Below are positions 16,952-25,134 of a DNA stretch of 33,379 nt, one piece after another (position 1 is the stretch's first letter; every line of letters starts with the position of its first letter). The DNA is taken from positions 1-33,379 of the forward strand of contig NZ_AJHH01000730.1 of assembly GCF_000256565.1 (NCBI RefSeq), read 5' to 3'. A program made the translations under genes and the position numbers. The notes below the pieces were generated by a model. It was given only the letters and a program-made list of their open reading frames with translations, was not told where the DNA came from and did no database searches. This DNA comes from Herbaspirillum lusitanum P6-12. GTDB lineage: Bacteria; Pseudomonadota; Gammaproteobacteria; Burkholderiales; Burkholderiaceae_D.

Positions 16952-17668
16952 TTACTCCGCCGGATAACGCCGTGGCCGCAGGCCTGCCTGGAACCAGTTC
17001 ACCAGCGACACCGTGTCGTAGATCGGAATGCCGAAGGTCTGCTGGATATCGGCCGTGAACGGCGCGAGGTTGGTGCACTCGGACACGATCGCGCCGATGG
17101 AGGGATTCTCGCGCAGCATGCGCGCGACCAGGTCGAGCACTTCCTGGCGCAGCACTGCATACGGAACGCCGTCGTCGCCTTCTCGGATCGAGCGCACGAA
17201 CTCGGAGTTCTGCGGCATGCCGTACACCGGCGTGTCGGCGGCGATGCCGACCGCTTCCAGGTATCTGCCGTTGAGCACGTCGCCGTTGTAGGTGAGGATG
17301 CCGACTTTCTTGTTGGATGGAATGATCCGCTGCACCATCGGCACTTGCAACAGGCTGCTGGTGGCAACCGGCACGCCGCAGAAGTCGACCAGTTCCTGCT
17401 GGTAGATCGACAGGAAGCCGCAGGTCGTGGTGATGCCGTCGACGCCGGCATCGACCAGTTCCTTCGCAGCCTTCTTGAACGGCTCCAGCAGGCTGACGTT
17501 GTGCAGGTCGGTCATCCTGGACGGCACGGCGTCTTCGACGATACGGTATTGCACCGGAAAATTCCAGGTGCCGGCATGGCCGATGTCGCCGAGGTAGCGG
17601 CGGAAATGCGTCTTCACCATCAGGATGCCGACGCTGACGCCGTAATAGGTTTTCTTGGGGACGCTCAT
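16952..17668 (-). CDS. Aspartate/glutamate racemase family protein
   Basis: A 238-residue protein of the cofactor-independent Asp/Glu/hydantoin racemase fold. The two catalytic-type cysteines are C83 (GITTTCGFLS) and C198 (VSECTNLAP). Such two-cysteine enzymes racemise amino acids or hydantoins by proton abstraction and delivery; arylmalonate decarboxylase-like members use only one. ATG 17668 has GGAG at 8 nt. It is the last gene of a three-gene operon with an FAD amine/D-amino-acid oxidase-like enzyme and an AhpD-like protein, which suggests turnover of an amino acid or cyclic amide. The exact substrate is not visible. Confidence 0.85.
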   Translation of the reverse strand: MSVPKKTYYGVSVGILMVKTHFRRYLGDIGHAGTWNFPVQYRIVEDAVPSRMTDLHNVSLLEPFKKAAKELVDAGVDGITTTCGFLSIYQQELVDFCGVPVATSSLLQVPMVQRIIPSNKKVGILTYNGDVLNGRYLEAVGIAADTPVYGMPQNSEFVRSIREGDDGVPYAVLRQEVLDLVARMLRENPSIGAIVSECTNLAPFTADIQQTFGIPIYDTVSLVNWFQAGLRPRRYPAE

Positions 17669-17702
17669 GTGTTTTCTCCGTTTTTCTTTATTGCGCCGGG
17701 TC

Positions 17703-18209
17703 CTACAGGTAGTCGTCCATGTCGACTTCGAGCAGGCTGTTGAAGATGTTGGTCGCTACCATGGTGCCGCCGAAACCGATCAGGTTGACGATGGCGCTGT
17801 CGTCGTAGCGCTGCTTCAGGCGCGTCCAGATGGCGTCGTCGAGTTGCTTGGCGCGGCCGCCGATGCGGCTGCCGAGATCGATCAGCAACTGCTCGTCGTC
17901 GGTCGGGTTGAAGTCTTTCGGCGAGATCCCTTCAGCTGCCAGCGCCTTGCGGAAAAAGGTCGAGCACAGCAGGCAATCCGACGCTGACGAGATGGCGTGT
18001 GCATAGACGTTGAAGGCGCGCTTGCCGAGCAGCTTGATCAGCTCGGTCTTGATCAGGTAGGAGCCGTGATAAGCCTGGTGCGCCGCCAGCGAATGCAGGA
18101 TCGTGCCCTTCATGTTGGTGACCTGGCCGGCACGCGCGATTTCGTCGTCATAGGATTGCTGGCGTTGCAGGTCGAGCGCATCGCGCTGCACGAGGTTGAT
18201 TCTTGCCAT
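17703..18209 (-). CDS. AhpD-like / carboxymuconolactone decarboxylase-family protein
   Basis: A 168-residue all-helical protein. The redox-type motif C-L-L-C lies in SASDCLLCSTFFRKAL, in the position of the AhpD CxxC; the histidine that often follows two residues later is replaced by aromatic residues (CLLCSTFF). ATG 18209 follows AAGGAC; the open frame extends eight codons further upstream without support. It lies 34 nt upstream of the racemase gene and 33 nt downstream of the FAD oxidoreductase, in the same operon. It could remove peroxide produced by the oxidase, but that is inference from context. Confidence 0.75.
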   Translation of the reverse strand: MARINLVQRDALDLQRQQSYDDEIARAGQVTNMKGTILHSLAAHQAYHGSYLIKTELIKLLGKRAFNVYAHAISSASDCLLCSTFFRKALAAEGISPKDFNPTDDEQLLIDLGSRIGGRAKQLDDAIWTRLKQRYDDSAIVNLIGFGGTMVATNIFNSLLEVDMDDYL

Positions 18210-18242
18210 GGAGTGTCCTTGTGGATGAGGCATCAGAAAAAG

Positions 18243-19331
18243 TCAGGAAAAGAAGCGTTGCGGCCGGAAGCTTGCCAGCTCGGGCCGCACGGTGTTGTTG
18301 AGGATTTCCTCGGCGACTGCTTCACCCAGGAAAGGCGCCAGCGTCACGCCGCTGTGCGTGACCACGCTGTAATATCCCTTGGTGCCGGGCGACGGTCCGA
18401 CCGCAGGAAATTGGTCCGCCGGAATGGCACGCACGCCCACGCGTAAGGCTTCGGCATCGACGTGGCGCAGCAGCGGCAATACCTCGCGCGCTGCGGCGAG
18501 CAACCCGGTCACTTCCGGCGAACAGCGATCGAGTTCAGCGTCGGCCGTCACCTCAAGATCGTTGCGGCAGATCAGCAGGCGCCCGGCGCCGTCGGGACGG
18601 ATATGCACGCGCGGCGAAAAGATCACGCGCTGCACGCCATGCGCCAGCGGCGGTGTGAACAGCATCAGGCCCGCCGACGGCGCCAGCGGAATGCGCAAGT
18701 CAAGCGGCAACGCCGACTGGTCGGCCCAGCGGCCGGTGGCGTTGACGACCACGTCGGCATCGTGCGTCGCGCCATCGGCGGTAGTGACGCCGGTTACTCG
18801 ACTGCCTTGGCGACGAATTGCCGTCACCGCAAGATGTTGAAATACTTGTGCGCCAAGACGCTTCGCTTCGGTCAATAGCGCGTGGCTGTAGACGACCGGA
18901 TCGACCCATCCGTCGTCGGGGAAAAAAGCCACCGGCGCATCGCCGACGGCGCCAAGGTTGATGTCCGGCTCCAGCGCATGCAGGGCGGCGTGATCGAGCC
19001 ACTCGGCGGTGTAGCCCCACGATTGCAGCAGCGCCACCTTGGCGCGGTAGGCCTCGGGCGCGATGCTTTCCCATTCGACGGTGCCGCCGCCGTGCCACCA
19101 CGGCGCGTCGCCGAAGCATTCGCGCAAGGCGGCATGCGCACGCATGCCGGCGACGTTGAGATCGTGATAGGCGCGCGGCGCCTTGTTGTGAGAATTGACC
19201 CACGCGAAACTGCTGCCGCTGGTGCCGCCGCCGATGCGGCCGGCGTCGATGACGGTGACGGGCGCACCTGCGCGCGCCAGATGATAAGCGACGGAAGCGC
19301 CGATCACGCCGGCGCCGATGACGATATGCAT
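18243..19331 (-). CDS. FAD-dependent oxidoreductase, DAO/DadA family
   Basis: A 362-residue flavoprotein of the glycine/D-amino-acid oxidase superfamily. The N-terminal dinucleotide motif (IVIGAGVIGASVAYHLARAG) begins at residue 3, followed by VIDAGRIGGGTSGSSFAWVNSHNK. The C-terminal substrate/FAD region ends with FPAVGPSPGTKGYYSVVTHSG and the typical LAPFLGEAVAEEIL tail. ATG 19331 was chosen because the Rossmann strand follows at once; the ribosome binding site is weak. It is the first gene of an operon with an AhpD-like protein and a racemase-like enzyme. It probably oxidises an amine or amino acid, but the substrate is unknown. Confidence 0.85.
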   Translation of the reverse strand: MHIVIGAGVIGASVAYHLARAGAPVTVIDAGRIGGGTSGSSFAWVNSHNKAPRAYHDLNVAGMRAHAALRECFGDAPWWHGGGTVEWESIAPEAYRAKVALLQSWGYTAEWLDHAALHALEPDINLGAVGDAPVAFFPDDGWVDPVVYSHALLTEAKRLGAQVFQHLAVTAIRRQGSRVTGVTTADGATHDADVVVNATGRWADQSALPLDLRIPLAPSAGLMLFTPPLAHGVQRVIFSPRVHIRPDGAGRLLICRNDLEVTADAELDRCSPEVTGLLAAAREVLPLLRHVDAEALRVGVRAIPADQFPAVGPSPGTKGYYSVVTHSGVTLAPFLGEAVAEEILNNTVRPELASFRPQRFFS

Positions 19332-19524
19332 AGTTGGATTGGACGGTCGTCGGGAACTGCAATTGCCTGGACTATGCGCAATGTACCCGGTGGATTTCCC
19401 GATGATGAAAACAAGGTTTCCACTATAGCGCCAGCCCAGCCGGCGCCCAACAATCAATAGCGAGTTTGCAAATTACAAAACCGCATGTGCAACAAGCATT
19501 GCTTATTGCGTTATTTATGGATGG

Positions 19525-19872
19525 CTATTGCATTGCGGATTCGGAAGCATCAGGGTGCGACTTGGCACGGCGAGCCTTGCGGCGTTCGCCATGCTTCAGA
19601 ACCGCGGCGCGTTCTTCGTTGGTGAGTTCAAGCATGTCGAGATACACGCGTTCGACCGCCTGCTCATACGACAGCGTAGTGTCGAGCGCCATCTTTTCGG
19701 TCAGCAGCGCGCTGGATTTTGTGAGGTTGCCGTCGCAGACGTCGCGGATGAAATTGAGCTTGCGCTGGAAGTCCGACACCGGCACTTCTTCACGCAGTTT
19801 GTGACCGTAGCGCAGCCAGAGGATGACCGCGCCGAACAAACCCGCGCCTGTACCGACCAAAAGGGATGTCAT
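19525..19872 (-). CDS. Small membrane-anchored hypothetical protein
   Basis: A 115-residue protein with one N-terminal membrane segment (SLLVGTGAGLFGAVILWLRYG, about residues 3-23), a helical acidic/basic domain (YEQAVERVYLDMLELTNEERAAVL) and a very basic tail (GERRKARRAKSH). ATG 19872 follows GGAG at 6 nt. I do not recognise the family. The cytoplasmic part could be a scaffold or interaction domain. It is flanked by unrelated genes and appears monocistronic. Confidence 0.7.
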   Translation of the reverse strand: MTSLLVGTGAGLFGAVILWLRYGHKLREEVPVSDFQRKLNFIRDVCDGNLTKSSALLTEKMALDTTLSYEQAVERVYLDMLELTNEERAAVLKHGERRKARRAKSHPDASESAMQ

Positions 19873-20126
19873 GTAATTCTCCAGCCGAGTAGTTAATCGT
19901 TGTTATGACTCGTCACGCAAAACACCCGCAACCATGAGCATTGCCGGAATTCATTTTTGCGATTTTTGCTTGGATTCCCCCCAAGACTTTTTGTCCGCCG
20001 CGATGTTGCGATGATTATTTTTTGCGTCGGACAGCCGACATTAAGCGACATTTTTGAGCGCTTCACAACAAATCTTTACAACATACCAAGGCATATTTCG
20101 ACAGTGTTTCCGCAGTGAATTTTTTG

Positions 20127-21026
20127 TCAGTTTTCTGTCAGCGGAGCGAGCTCTTTTTCGAGTCCCAGGCGCGCAATCAGACGCCTCGCATCGAACGGTG
20201 CCTTGACCTTGATATCGTTATCGAAATAACAATAAATATCCCTGCTCTTACGCGCTTTCGGCTGGCTCGCGGAGGCGCATTGTGCGTCCTTCGGCTGCCC
20301 TCCTTTGCTCCAGGCCTCGATGCGCCGGGCCCAGCGCTCCAGCGCCGGCTTGGTGTAGCCGCTGGCGTACAATTCCTTGTCGCCGTGCAGGCGCAGGTAC
20401 ATGAAATCGGCGGTGACGTCTTCCAGATAAGGCCACTTGCCGGCGGTGTCGGCCACCACCAGCGCGACGTTATATTTGCGCAGCAGCGCGATGAAACCTT
20501 CGTCAATAAAACTCTCGTGGCGAATCTCCATGGCGTGGCGCATTGTGCGCTTCTTGTCGATCGCGAGCAGGCTGCGTTCCTTCATGCGCGGTTCACACTG
20601 CTGCGCCAGTTCCAGCGCTGCCTCCGTGTCGTGCGGCAGCAGGCTGAGGAAGTGCTCCACCAGTTCGGCATCGTAACGAAAACTCGGCGGGAATTGCCAC
20701 AGGAACGGGCCCAGTTTTTCCTTGAGGTTGAACACGCCGGAGGCGAACACATTGGCAAGCGGCCCCTCGATATCGCGCAGGCGCTGGATGTGGGTGATGA
20801 AACGGTTTCCCTTGATGCTGAACATGAAGCCCGGCGGCGTCGCGTCATACCAGGCGGCGTAACTCTGCGGCCGCTGCAAGGCGTAGAAGGAGCCGTTGAG
20901 TTCGATCGACGGCAAGACGCGCGATGCGAATTGCAGTTCGTCGGCCTGCGCCAGGTCTTCAGGATAAAAGCCGCCGCGCCACGGCGCATAGCGCCAGCCG
21001 GAAATGCCGATACGGATCTTTGCCAT
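20127..21026 (-). CDS. yecE: DUF72 family protein (YecE-like)
   Basis: A 299-residue TIM-barrel protein of the DUF72 family. Recognisable elements are the start IRIGISGWRYAPWRGGFYPE, SIELNGSFYALQRPQSYAAWY, FMFSIKGNRFITHIQRL, LGPFLWQFPPSFR, MEIRHESF, and the end YLRLHGDKELYASGYT with DIYCYFDNDIKVKAPFDARRL. The biochemical function of the family is not established. ATG 21026 follows GGAG. It is monocistronic on the minus strand. Confidence 0.92.
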   Translation of the reverse strand: MAKIRIGISGWRYAPWRGGFYPEDLAQADELQFASRVLPSIELNGSFYALQRPQSYAAWYDATPPGFMFSIKGNRFITHIQRLRDIEGPLANVFASGVFNLKEKLGPFLWQFPPSFRYDAELVEHFLSLLPHDTEAALELAQQCEPRMKERSLLAIDKKRTMRHAMEIRHESFIDEGFIALLRKYNVALVVADTAGKWPYLEDVTADFMYLRLHGDKELYASGYTKPALERWARRIEAWSKGGQPKDAQCASASQPKARKSRDIYCYFDNDIKVKAPFDARRLIARLGLEKELAPLTEN

Positions 21027-21409
21027 GTCTGCCGCTCCACGATGAAAAGGAATGACCTGTCAGTGCAGACATGTGCGGGATTTCAGAGTTCACCCGATGC
21101 GCGTTTATGAGATATCGTCTGACGGCGGCAAACCGCACGTCGAGGATCAACGTTGCCGAGGTCTTCAAAGGCGAGATGGCGGATGACGAGACATTGCATG
21201 ATGATCTTTCCGGAGATGAAGAATATGATGCTCGGGTGAGCATATGACACAAAGGTGTCCTGGGCACAGGACCAGAAGCACCGGCAGCGTCCAGCCCGAA
21301 GTGATGGTCATCGTCAGCAAGTCAGCAATCGCGAGCGCTGAGGCCGGCGCTGAAACGACCGAACGAAAAAACAAGCAAGCAAAACCCGATCAAACAAGGA
21401 GACACATCC
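21027..21409. other. Intergenic region between yecE and gpr
   Basis: About 380 nt between divergent yecE and gpr. It should hold both promoters. A 46-codon plus-strand frame from ATG 21107 has an acidic C-terminus but no ribosome binding site; I do not call it. Nothing else stands out. Confidence 0.5.
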
Positions 21410-22447
21410 ATGACCTATCACGCATCCAATACCCGTTACGAAACCATGCAATACCGCCAGTGCGGCCGCAGCGGCCTCAAATTGCCGCTGCTGTCGCTGG
21501 GCATGTGGCACAACTTCGGCGACACCACGCCGCTGGCGACCCAGCGCGAAATGCTGCGCACCGCCTTCGATCTGGGCATCACGCATTTCGACCTGGCCAA
21601 CAATTACGGGCCGCCGTACGGCAGTGCGGAAGCCAATTTCGGCCATCTCTTCAAACAGGATTTCCAGCCCTATCGCGATGAACTGATCATCTCGACCAAG
21701 GCTGGCTGGGACATGTGGCCCGGTCCCTACGGCCAGGGCGGCGGCTCGCGCAAATACGTGCTGGCCAGCCTGGACCAGAGCTTGAAGCGCATGAACCTGG
21801 ACTACGTCGATATCTTCTACTCGCACCGCTTCGACCCCGAGACGCCGCTGGAAGAGACCATGGGCGCGCTGGCGACCGCCGTGCAACAAGGCAAGGCGCT
21901 GTATGTCGGGGTGTCATCGTATTCGCCCGAGAAAACCAGGGAAGCCGCCGAACTGCTCAAGCAATGGAAGGTGCCCTGCCTGATCCATCAGCCGTCGTAC
22001 AACATGTTCAACCGCTGGATCGAGCAAGGTCTGCTCGATGAACTGGAACGCCAGGGCATGGGCTGCATTACCTTCACGGCGCTGGCGCAGGGCCTGCTGA
22101 GCGACAAGTACCTCAACGGCATTCCGGAAGATGCACGCATCAATCGCGCCGGCGGAGGCTCGCTCAAGAGCGATCACCTGAGCGAAGAAAACCTGCAGCG
22201 CGTGCGTGCGCTCAATGACATCGCCAAGGCGCGCGGCCAAACGCTGGCGCAGATGGCGCTGGCCTGGGTGCTGCGCGATCCGCGCGTGACGACCACACTG
22301 ATCGGCGCCAGCAGCAGCAAGCAGATCCGCGAGAACGTCGCAGCGCTGGACAAGCTGAGCTTCAGCGCCGGCGAACTGGCCGCCATCGACAAGCAGGCGC
22401 AGGACGGTCACCTCAATTTGTGGGAAGTGTCGTCGCGCCACAAGTAA
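21410..22447 (+). CDS. gpr: Aldo-keto reductase, L-glyceraldehyde 3-phosphate reductase type
   Basis: A 345-residue NADPH-dependent aldo-keto reductase, closely similar to remembered E. coli YghZ/Gpr, which reduces L-glyceraldehyde 3-phosphate and detoxifies methylglyoxal-type aldehydes. The catalytic tetrad regions are visible: FDLANNYG (Asp, Tyr), LIISTKAGWDMWPGPYG (Lys) and YSHRFDP (His). The C-terminal cofactor segment is TTTLIGASSSKQIRENV. ATG 21410 follows AAGGAG. It is single, ended by a strong hairpin shared with qorB. Confidence 0.93.
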   Translation: MTYHASNTRYETMQYRQCGRSGLKLPLLSLGMWHNFGDTTPLATQREMLRTAFDLGITHFDLANNYGPPYGSAEANFGHLFKQDFQPYRDELIISTKAGWDMWPGPYGQGGGSRKYVLASLDQSLKRMNLDYVDIFYSHRFDPETPLEETMGALATAVQQGKALYVGVSSYSPEKTREAAELLKQWKVPCLIHQPSYNMFNRWIEQGLLDELERQGMGCITFTALAQGLLSDKYLNGIPEDARINRAGGGSLKSDHLSEENLQRVRALNDIAKARGQTLAQMALAWVLRDPRVTTTLIGASSSKQIRENVAALDKLSFSAGELAAIDKQAQDGHLNLWEVSSRHK

Positions 22448-22474
22448 TCTTCCGCACTGATTTTTGTGCAGGTA

Positions 22475-22515
22475 AAAAGAGTCCCTCGCTATTCCGCATG
22501 GCGAGGGGCCCTTTT
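22475..22515. terminator. Bidirectional terminator between gpr and qorB
   Basis: AAAAGAGTCCCTCGC (22475-22489) can pair with GCGAGGGGCCCTTTT (22501-22515), 13 of 15 positions Watson-Crick plus a G/U, around an 11-nt loop. A-run and T-run flank it on both sides, so it can end the converging gpr (+) and qorB (-) transcripts. Confidence 0.85.
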
Positions 22516-22537
22516 CATTTCACGGCAAGAAAGTGAA

Positions 22538-23395
22538 TCAGCCTTTGTTCAAGGCAGTCTCGACCGATGCCGACAGAGACGTGGTCGGACGGCCGATCAG
22601 CGCCGACAACTGCCGGCCATCGTCGAACAAGGCGCCCTTCGCTGCCGCCGCATCCGAGTCCGACAGCAGGACGGCGATCACTTCCGGCAAACCGAAGCCG
22701 AGCAGCGCAGTCTTGTAGTCGGCTTCCGGGATGTTGCGATATTCCACCGGTTTGCCCGACTGGCGCGCCGCTTCCGCCGCCAGCTCGCTCAGCGTGTAGG
22801 CGCCATCGCCGGCCAGCTCATACGTCTTGCCTGCATGACCGCTGCCGCTCAACACGGCCGCTGCTGCTTCGGCATAGTCGCTGCGCGCAGCCGAGGAGAT
22901 GCGACCGTCGCCGGCGCTGCCGACGATGGCGCCGTTGGCCACTGCCGTGGGCAGGCCGGCGGTGTAGTTCTCGTGGTACCAGCCGTTGCGCAGGATGGTC
23001 GCCGGCACGCCGCTATCCTTGATAGCCTGTTCGGTTTGCTCGTGTTCGGCAGCCAGGCCGAGCGTGGAGCTGTCGGCGCGCAGCACGCTGGTGTAGGCCA
23101 GCAACTTGACGTTGGCGCGCTTGGCGGCGTCGATGACGGCGCGATGCTGCGCCAGGCGCGAACCGATTTCGCTGGAAGAAATCAGCAGGACTTTTTCTGC
23201 GCCCTGCAGCGCGGCGTCGAGGCTGGCCGCGTCGGTGTAGTCAGCGCGGCGCACTTGCACGCCGAGCGCGGCCAGGTCGGCGGCTTTTTCCGGGCTGCGC
23301 ACGGCGGCGACGATATTGGCTGCGGGGACGGTTTTCAACAACGCTGCAATGACGAGACGGCCCAATTGGCCGGTGGCTCCGGTGACGACGATCAT
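22538..23395 (-). CDS. qorB: NAD(P)H:quinone oxidoreductase 2 (NmrA-like)
   Basis: A 285-residue atypical short-chain reductase that reduces quinones using NADPH. The Rossmann start is MIVVTGATGQLGRLVIAALL; further family landmarks are EKVLLISSSEIGSRLAQH, AYTSVL, LRNGWYHENY, ELAGDGAYTLSELAAEA and DSDAAAAKGALFDDGRQLSALIGRPTT, which match E. coli QorB along the whole length. ATG 23395 follows AGGAAA. It is divergent from an HxlR-type regulator with a cysteine in the sensing position, the same arrangement as in known quinone-responsive qor/QorR pairs. Confidence 0.94.
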   Translation of the reverse strand: MIVVTGATGQLGRLVIAALLKTVPAANIVAAVRSPEKAADLAALGVQVRRADYTDAASLDAALQGAEKVLLISSSEIGSRLAQHRAVIDAAKRANVKLLAYTSVLRADSSTLGLAAEHEQTEQAIKDSGVPATILRNGWYHENYTAGLPTAVANGAIVGSAGDGRISSAARSDYAEAAAAVLSGSGHAGKTYELAGDGAYTLSELAAEAARQSGKPVEYRNIPEADYKTALLGFGLPEVIAVLLSDSDAAAAKGALFDDGRQLSALIGRPTTSLSASVETALNKG

Positions 23396-23442
23396 GACAA
23401 TTTCCTGTGAGGTGAAGTGAAAGAAATTGCAGCTTATCGGAT

Positions 23443-23486
23443 ACACTAACTTTTAGTAAGTACGCACAAAAAGGTTAGTGTAAAAT
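23443..23486. promoter_or_regulatory. Operator region of qorB / HxlR-type regulator
   Basis: The 98-nt divergent spacer holds an exact inverted repeat, ACACTAAC (23443-23450) and GTTAGTGT (23474-23481), the arms further extended by T- and A-rich runs. Inside it is a smaller dyad, ACTAA-CTT-TTAGT (23445-23457). A TAAAAT -10-like box at 23481-23486 serves the regulator. DUF24/HxlR regulators bind comparable ACT...AGT dyads. Confidence 0.65.
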
Positions 23487-23493
23487 AGTCGCC

Positions 23494-23919
23494 ATGAATA
23501 CACGAGACCCCCTCACCGGCCACGTATCGCTGAAGGACCGCATGCAGCGCGGCGAGTTGTTTGCCGCCGATTGTCCGTCGCGCAGCGTATTGAAGCACCT
23601 CACCAGCCGCTGGGGCGTGCTGTTGCTGGTCGCCCTGCTAGGCGGCACGCATCGCTTCAGCGACCTGCGCCGCAAGGTCGGCGGCGTCAGCGAAAAGATG
23701 CTGGCGCAGACGCTGCAGGAACTGGAAGGCGACGGCCTGGTGATTCGCAAGTCGTATGACGTGGTGCCGCCGCACGTCGACTACACGCTGTCGCCGCTGG
23801 GGCAGGAAGCGGCGCAGCGCATCGAAACGCTGACCGACTGGATCGAGATGAGTTTGCCGCGCTTCATGGCGGCGAGGCAGGAAAAAGAAGAGGAAGCAAC
23901 AAAACGAGCGGGAAAGTAA
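23494..23919 (+). CDS. HxlR-family (DUF24) regulator, probable QorR-like redox sensor
   Basis: A 141-residue winged-helix regulator. The family start is seen as CPSRSVLKHLTSRWGVLLLVAL, followed by GGTHRFSDLRRKVGGVSEKMLAQTLQELEGDGLV and the wing VVPPHVDYTLSPLGQEA. The single cysteine near the N-terminus (CPSR) is where QorR- and YodB-type regulators carry their redox-sensing thiol. Divergence from qorB supports control of a quinone reductase. The end is rich in E and K (RQEKEEEATKRAGK). Confidence 0.9.
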   Translation: MNTRDPLTGHVSLKDRMQRGELFAADCPSRSVLKHLTSRWGVLLLVALLGGTHRFSDLRRKVGGVSEKMLAQTLQELEGDGLVIRKSYDVVPPHVDYTLSPLGQEAAQRIETLTDWIEMSLPRFMAARQEKEEEATKRAGK

Positions 23920-23954
23920 GGGATGAGAACTTAAGAATAAGAACCGTCCGGAAA

Positions 23955-23984
23955 ATAAAAAAGGCCCAGCTGAATGCGGGCCTT
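23955..23984 (-). terminator. Terminator downstream of tRNA-His
   Basis: On the minus strand AAGGCCC and GGGCCTT form a 7-bp stem around a 10-nt loop, followed by TTTTTTATTTT. It lies after tRNA-His; on the plus strand the same hairpin, followed by a weaker T-rich run, may also end the HxlR transcript. Confidence 0.8.
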
Positions 23985-24020
23985 GCTTATTTATTTTATT
24001 ACTTTTGCTGCTGTTCAAAC

Positions 24021-24097
24021 TGGGGTGGCTGACGGGGCTCGAACCCGCGACAACAGGAATCACAATCCTGGACTCTACCAACTGAGCTACAGCCACC
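24021..24097 (-). tRNA. tRNA-His (anticodon GTG)
   Basis: Read on the minus strand the gene folds as a full cloverleaf: acceptor GTGGCTG/CAGCCAC with C73, D arm with AGCTCAGTTGGTAGAG, anticodon stem CAGGA/TCCTG with loop TTGTGAT (anticodon GTG), and T arm GCGGG-TTCGAGC-CCCGT type. The G-1 characteristic of tRNA-His is encoded before the acceptor, opposite C73, and a genomic CCA ends the gene at 24021. Confidence 0.96.
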
Positions 24098-24224
24098 ACT
24101 GCATGACCAAGACCTGAATTACTGCCTTGAGTCAGTGAAGCAAAAGATTATACAAAACTGTACGGCTTCTGGCAAATGAAATAGTCACCGCCATGCAATT
24201 TGCCGGAATCCCCGGGCGGCGGTG

Positions 24225-25094
24225 CTAATTCGTCGCGATCTGGCGTACTTCTGCTTCCATCTTCAACAGATTCGTCAGGGCTGTCGACAAGGTGCTTACG
24301 CCGGCGGTGGTGTAAGCCAGCAGATTGCCGCCATCAGTGTGGCGCATCAGCGCCTTCGCCTCCAGCAAGCGGCTCAATTGCCGCGTCACCGCTTCGCCGG
24401 TATCGATGATGACCGGCGCGGCGCATCCGCCATGCCGTGCCGCCGACTCGATCAGCTCGCGCGCGAACGGATAATGCGTGCAGCCCAGCACCAGCGTATC
24501 GGCGCCCTGTGCAATCAGCGGCATGACATAGCGATCCACCAGCGCCGCAGTGGCCGGCGACTGCAACTCGCCCTTCTCGATCTGATCGACCAGGCCGACG
24601 CAGGCCTGCGAAATGAACTGCACCTTGCCGACCGTGGCGATCTGCTCGCGCAAGGCGATGAAGCGCGCGCTCGCCAAAGTGCTGCGCGTGGCCAGTACGC
24701 CGACCACGCCGCTCTTGCTGTGCAAGGCTGCCGGCTTGAGGCCGGGCTCGATGCCGACCACGATCAGTTCAGGCCACTGCACACGGATCGCCTGGATCGC
24801 CGCCGCGGTCGCGGTATTGCACGCCACCACCAAGGCCTTGATGCCCTGCCCGATCAGGAAGCCGGCAATCGCCAGCGAGCGCTCGACGATCTGCTGCTCG
24901 CCCTTGTCGCCGTAGGGCGCATAGCCTGAATCGGCAAAGTACAGCAGATGCTCCTGCGGCAAGGCCGCGCGCACGTGGCGCAGCACCGACAAGCCGCCGA
25001 TGCCGGAATCGAAAATGCCGATGGGCGCGTCACAATGCGTGTGAAGGTCCATCGGCATCGGCATCGGTGTTGCTGGTGAAGCTGCAGCGGTCAT
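24225..25094 (-). CDS. murI: Glutamate racemase
   Basis: Converts L-glutamate to D-glutamate for peptidoglycan synthesis. The 289-residue product has FDSGIGGLSVLRHVRAALP near the start, YFADSGYAPYG, the first catalytic cysteine in VVACNTATAAAI, and the second in LVLGCTHYPF. ATG 25094 is preceded by GGGAG at about 10 nt; an internal in-frame ATG immediately before DLHTHCDAPIGIF is also possible. It lies 40 nt downstream of the fumarase gene on the same strand and probably in one transcript with it. Confidence 0.94.
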   Translation of the reverse strand: MTAAASPATPMPMPMDLHTHCDAPIGIFDSGIGGLSVLRHVRAALPQEHLLYFADSGYAPYGDKGEQQIVERSLAIAGFLIGQGIKALVVACNTATAAAIQAIRVQWPELIVVGIEPGLKPAALHSKSGVVGVLATRSTLASARFIALREQIATVGKVQFISQACVGLVDQIEKGELQSPATAALVDRYVMPLIAQGADTLVLGCTHYPFARELIESAARHGGCAAPVIIDTGEAVTRQLSRLLEAKALMRHTDGGNLLAYTTAGVSTLSTALTNLLKMEAEVRQIATN

Positions 25095-25134
25095 CGGCGA
25101 GCGACTCCCGCTTGCGGCTTCGGGGCACGCATCA

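Noticed and set aside
21107-21247. 46-codon plus-strand frame between yecE and gpr
   Set aside because: No ribosome binding site, unrecognised and short; the acidic tail alone is not enough.
24186-24224. Hairpin after murI as a terminator
   Set aside because: The 7-bp arms are far apart (25-nt loop) and no T-run follows.
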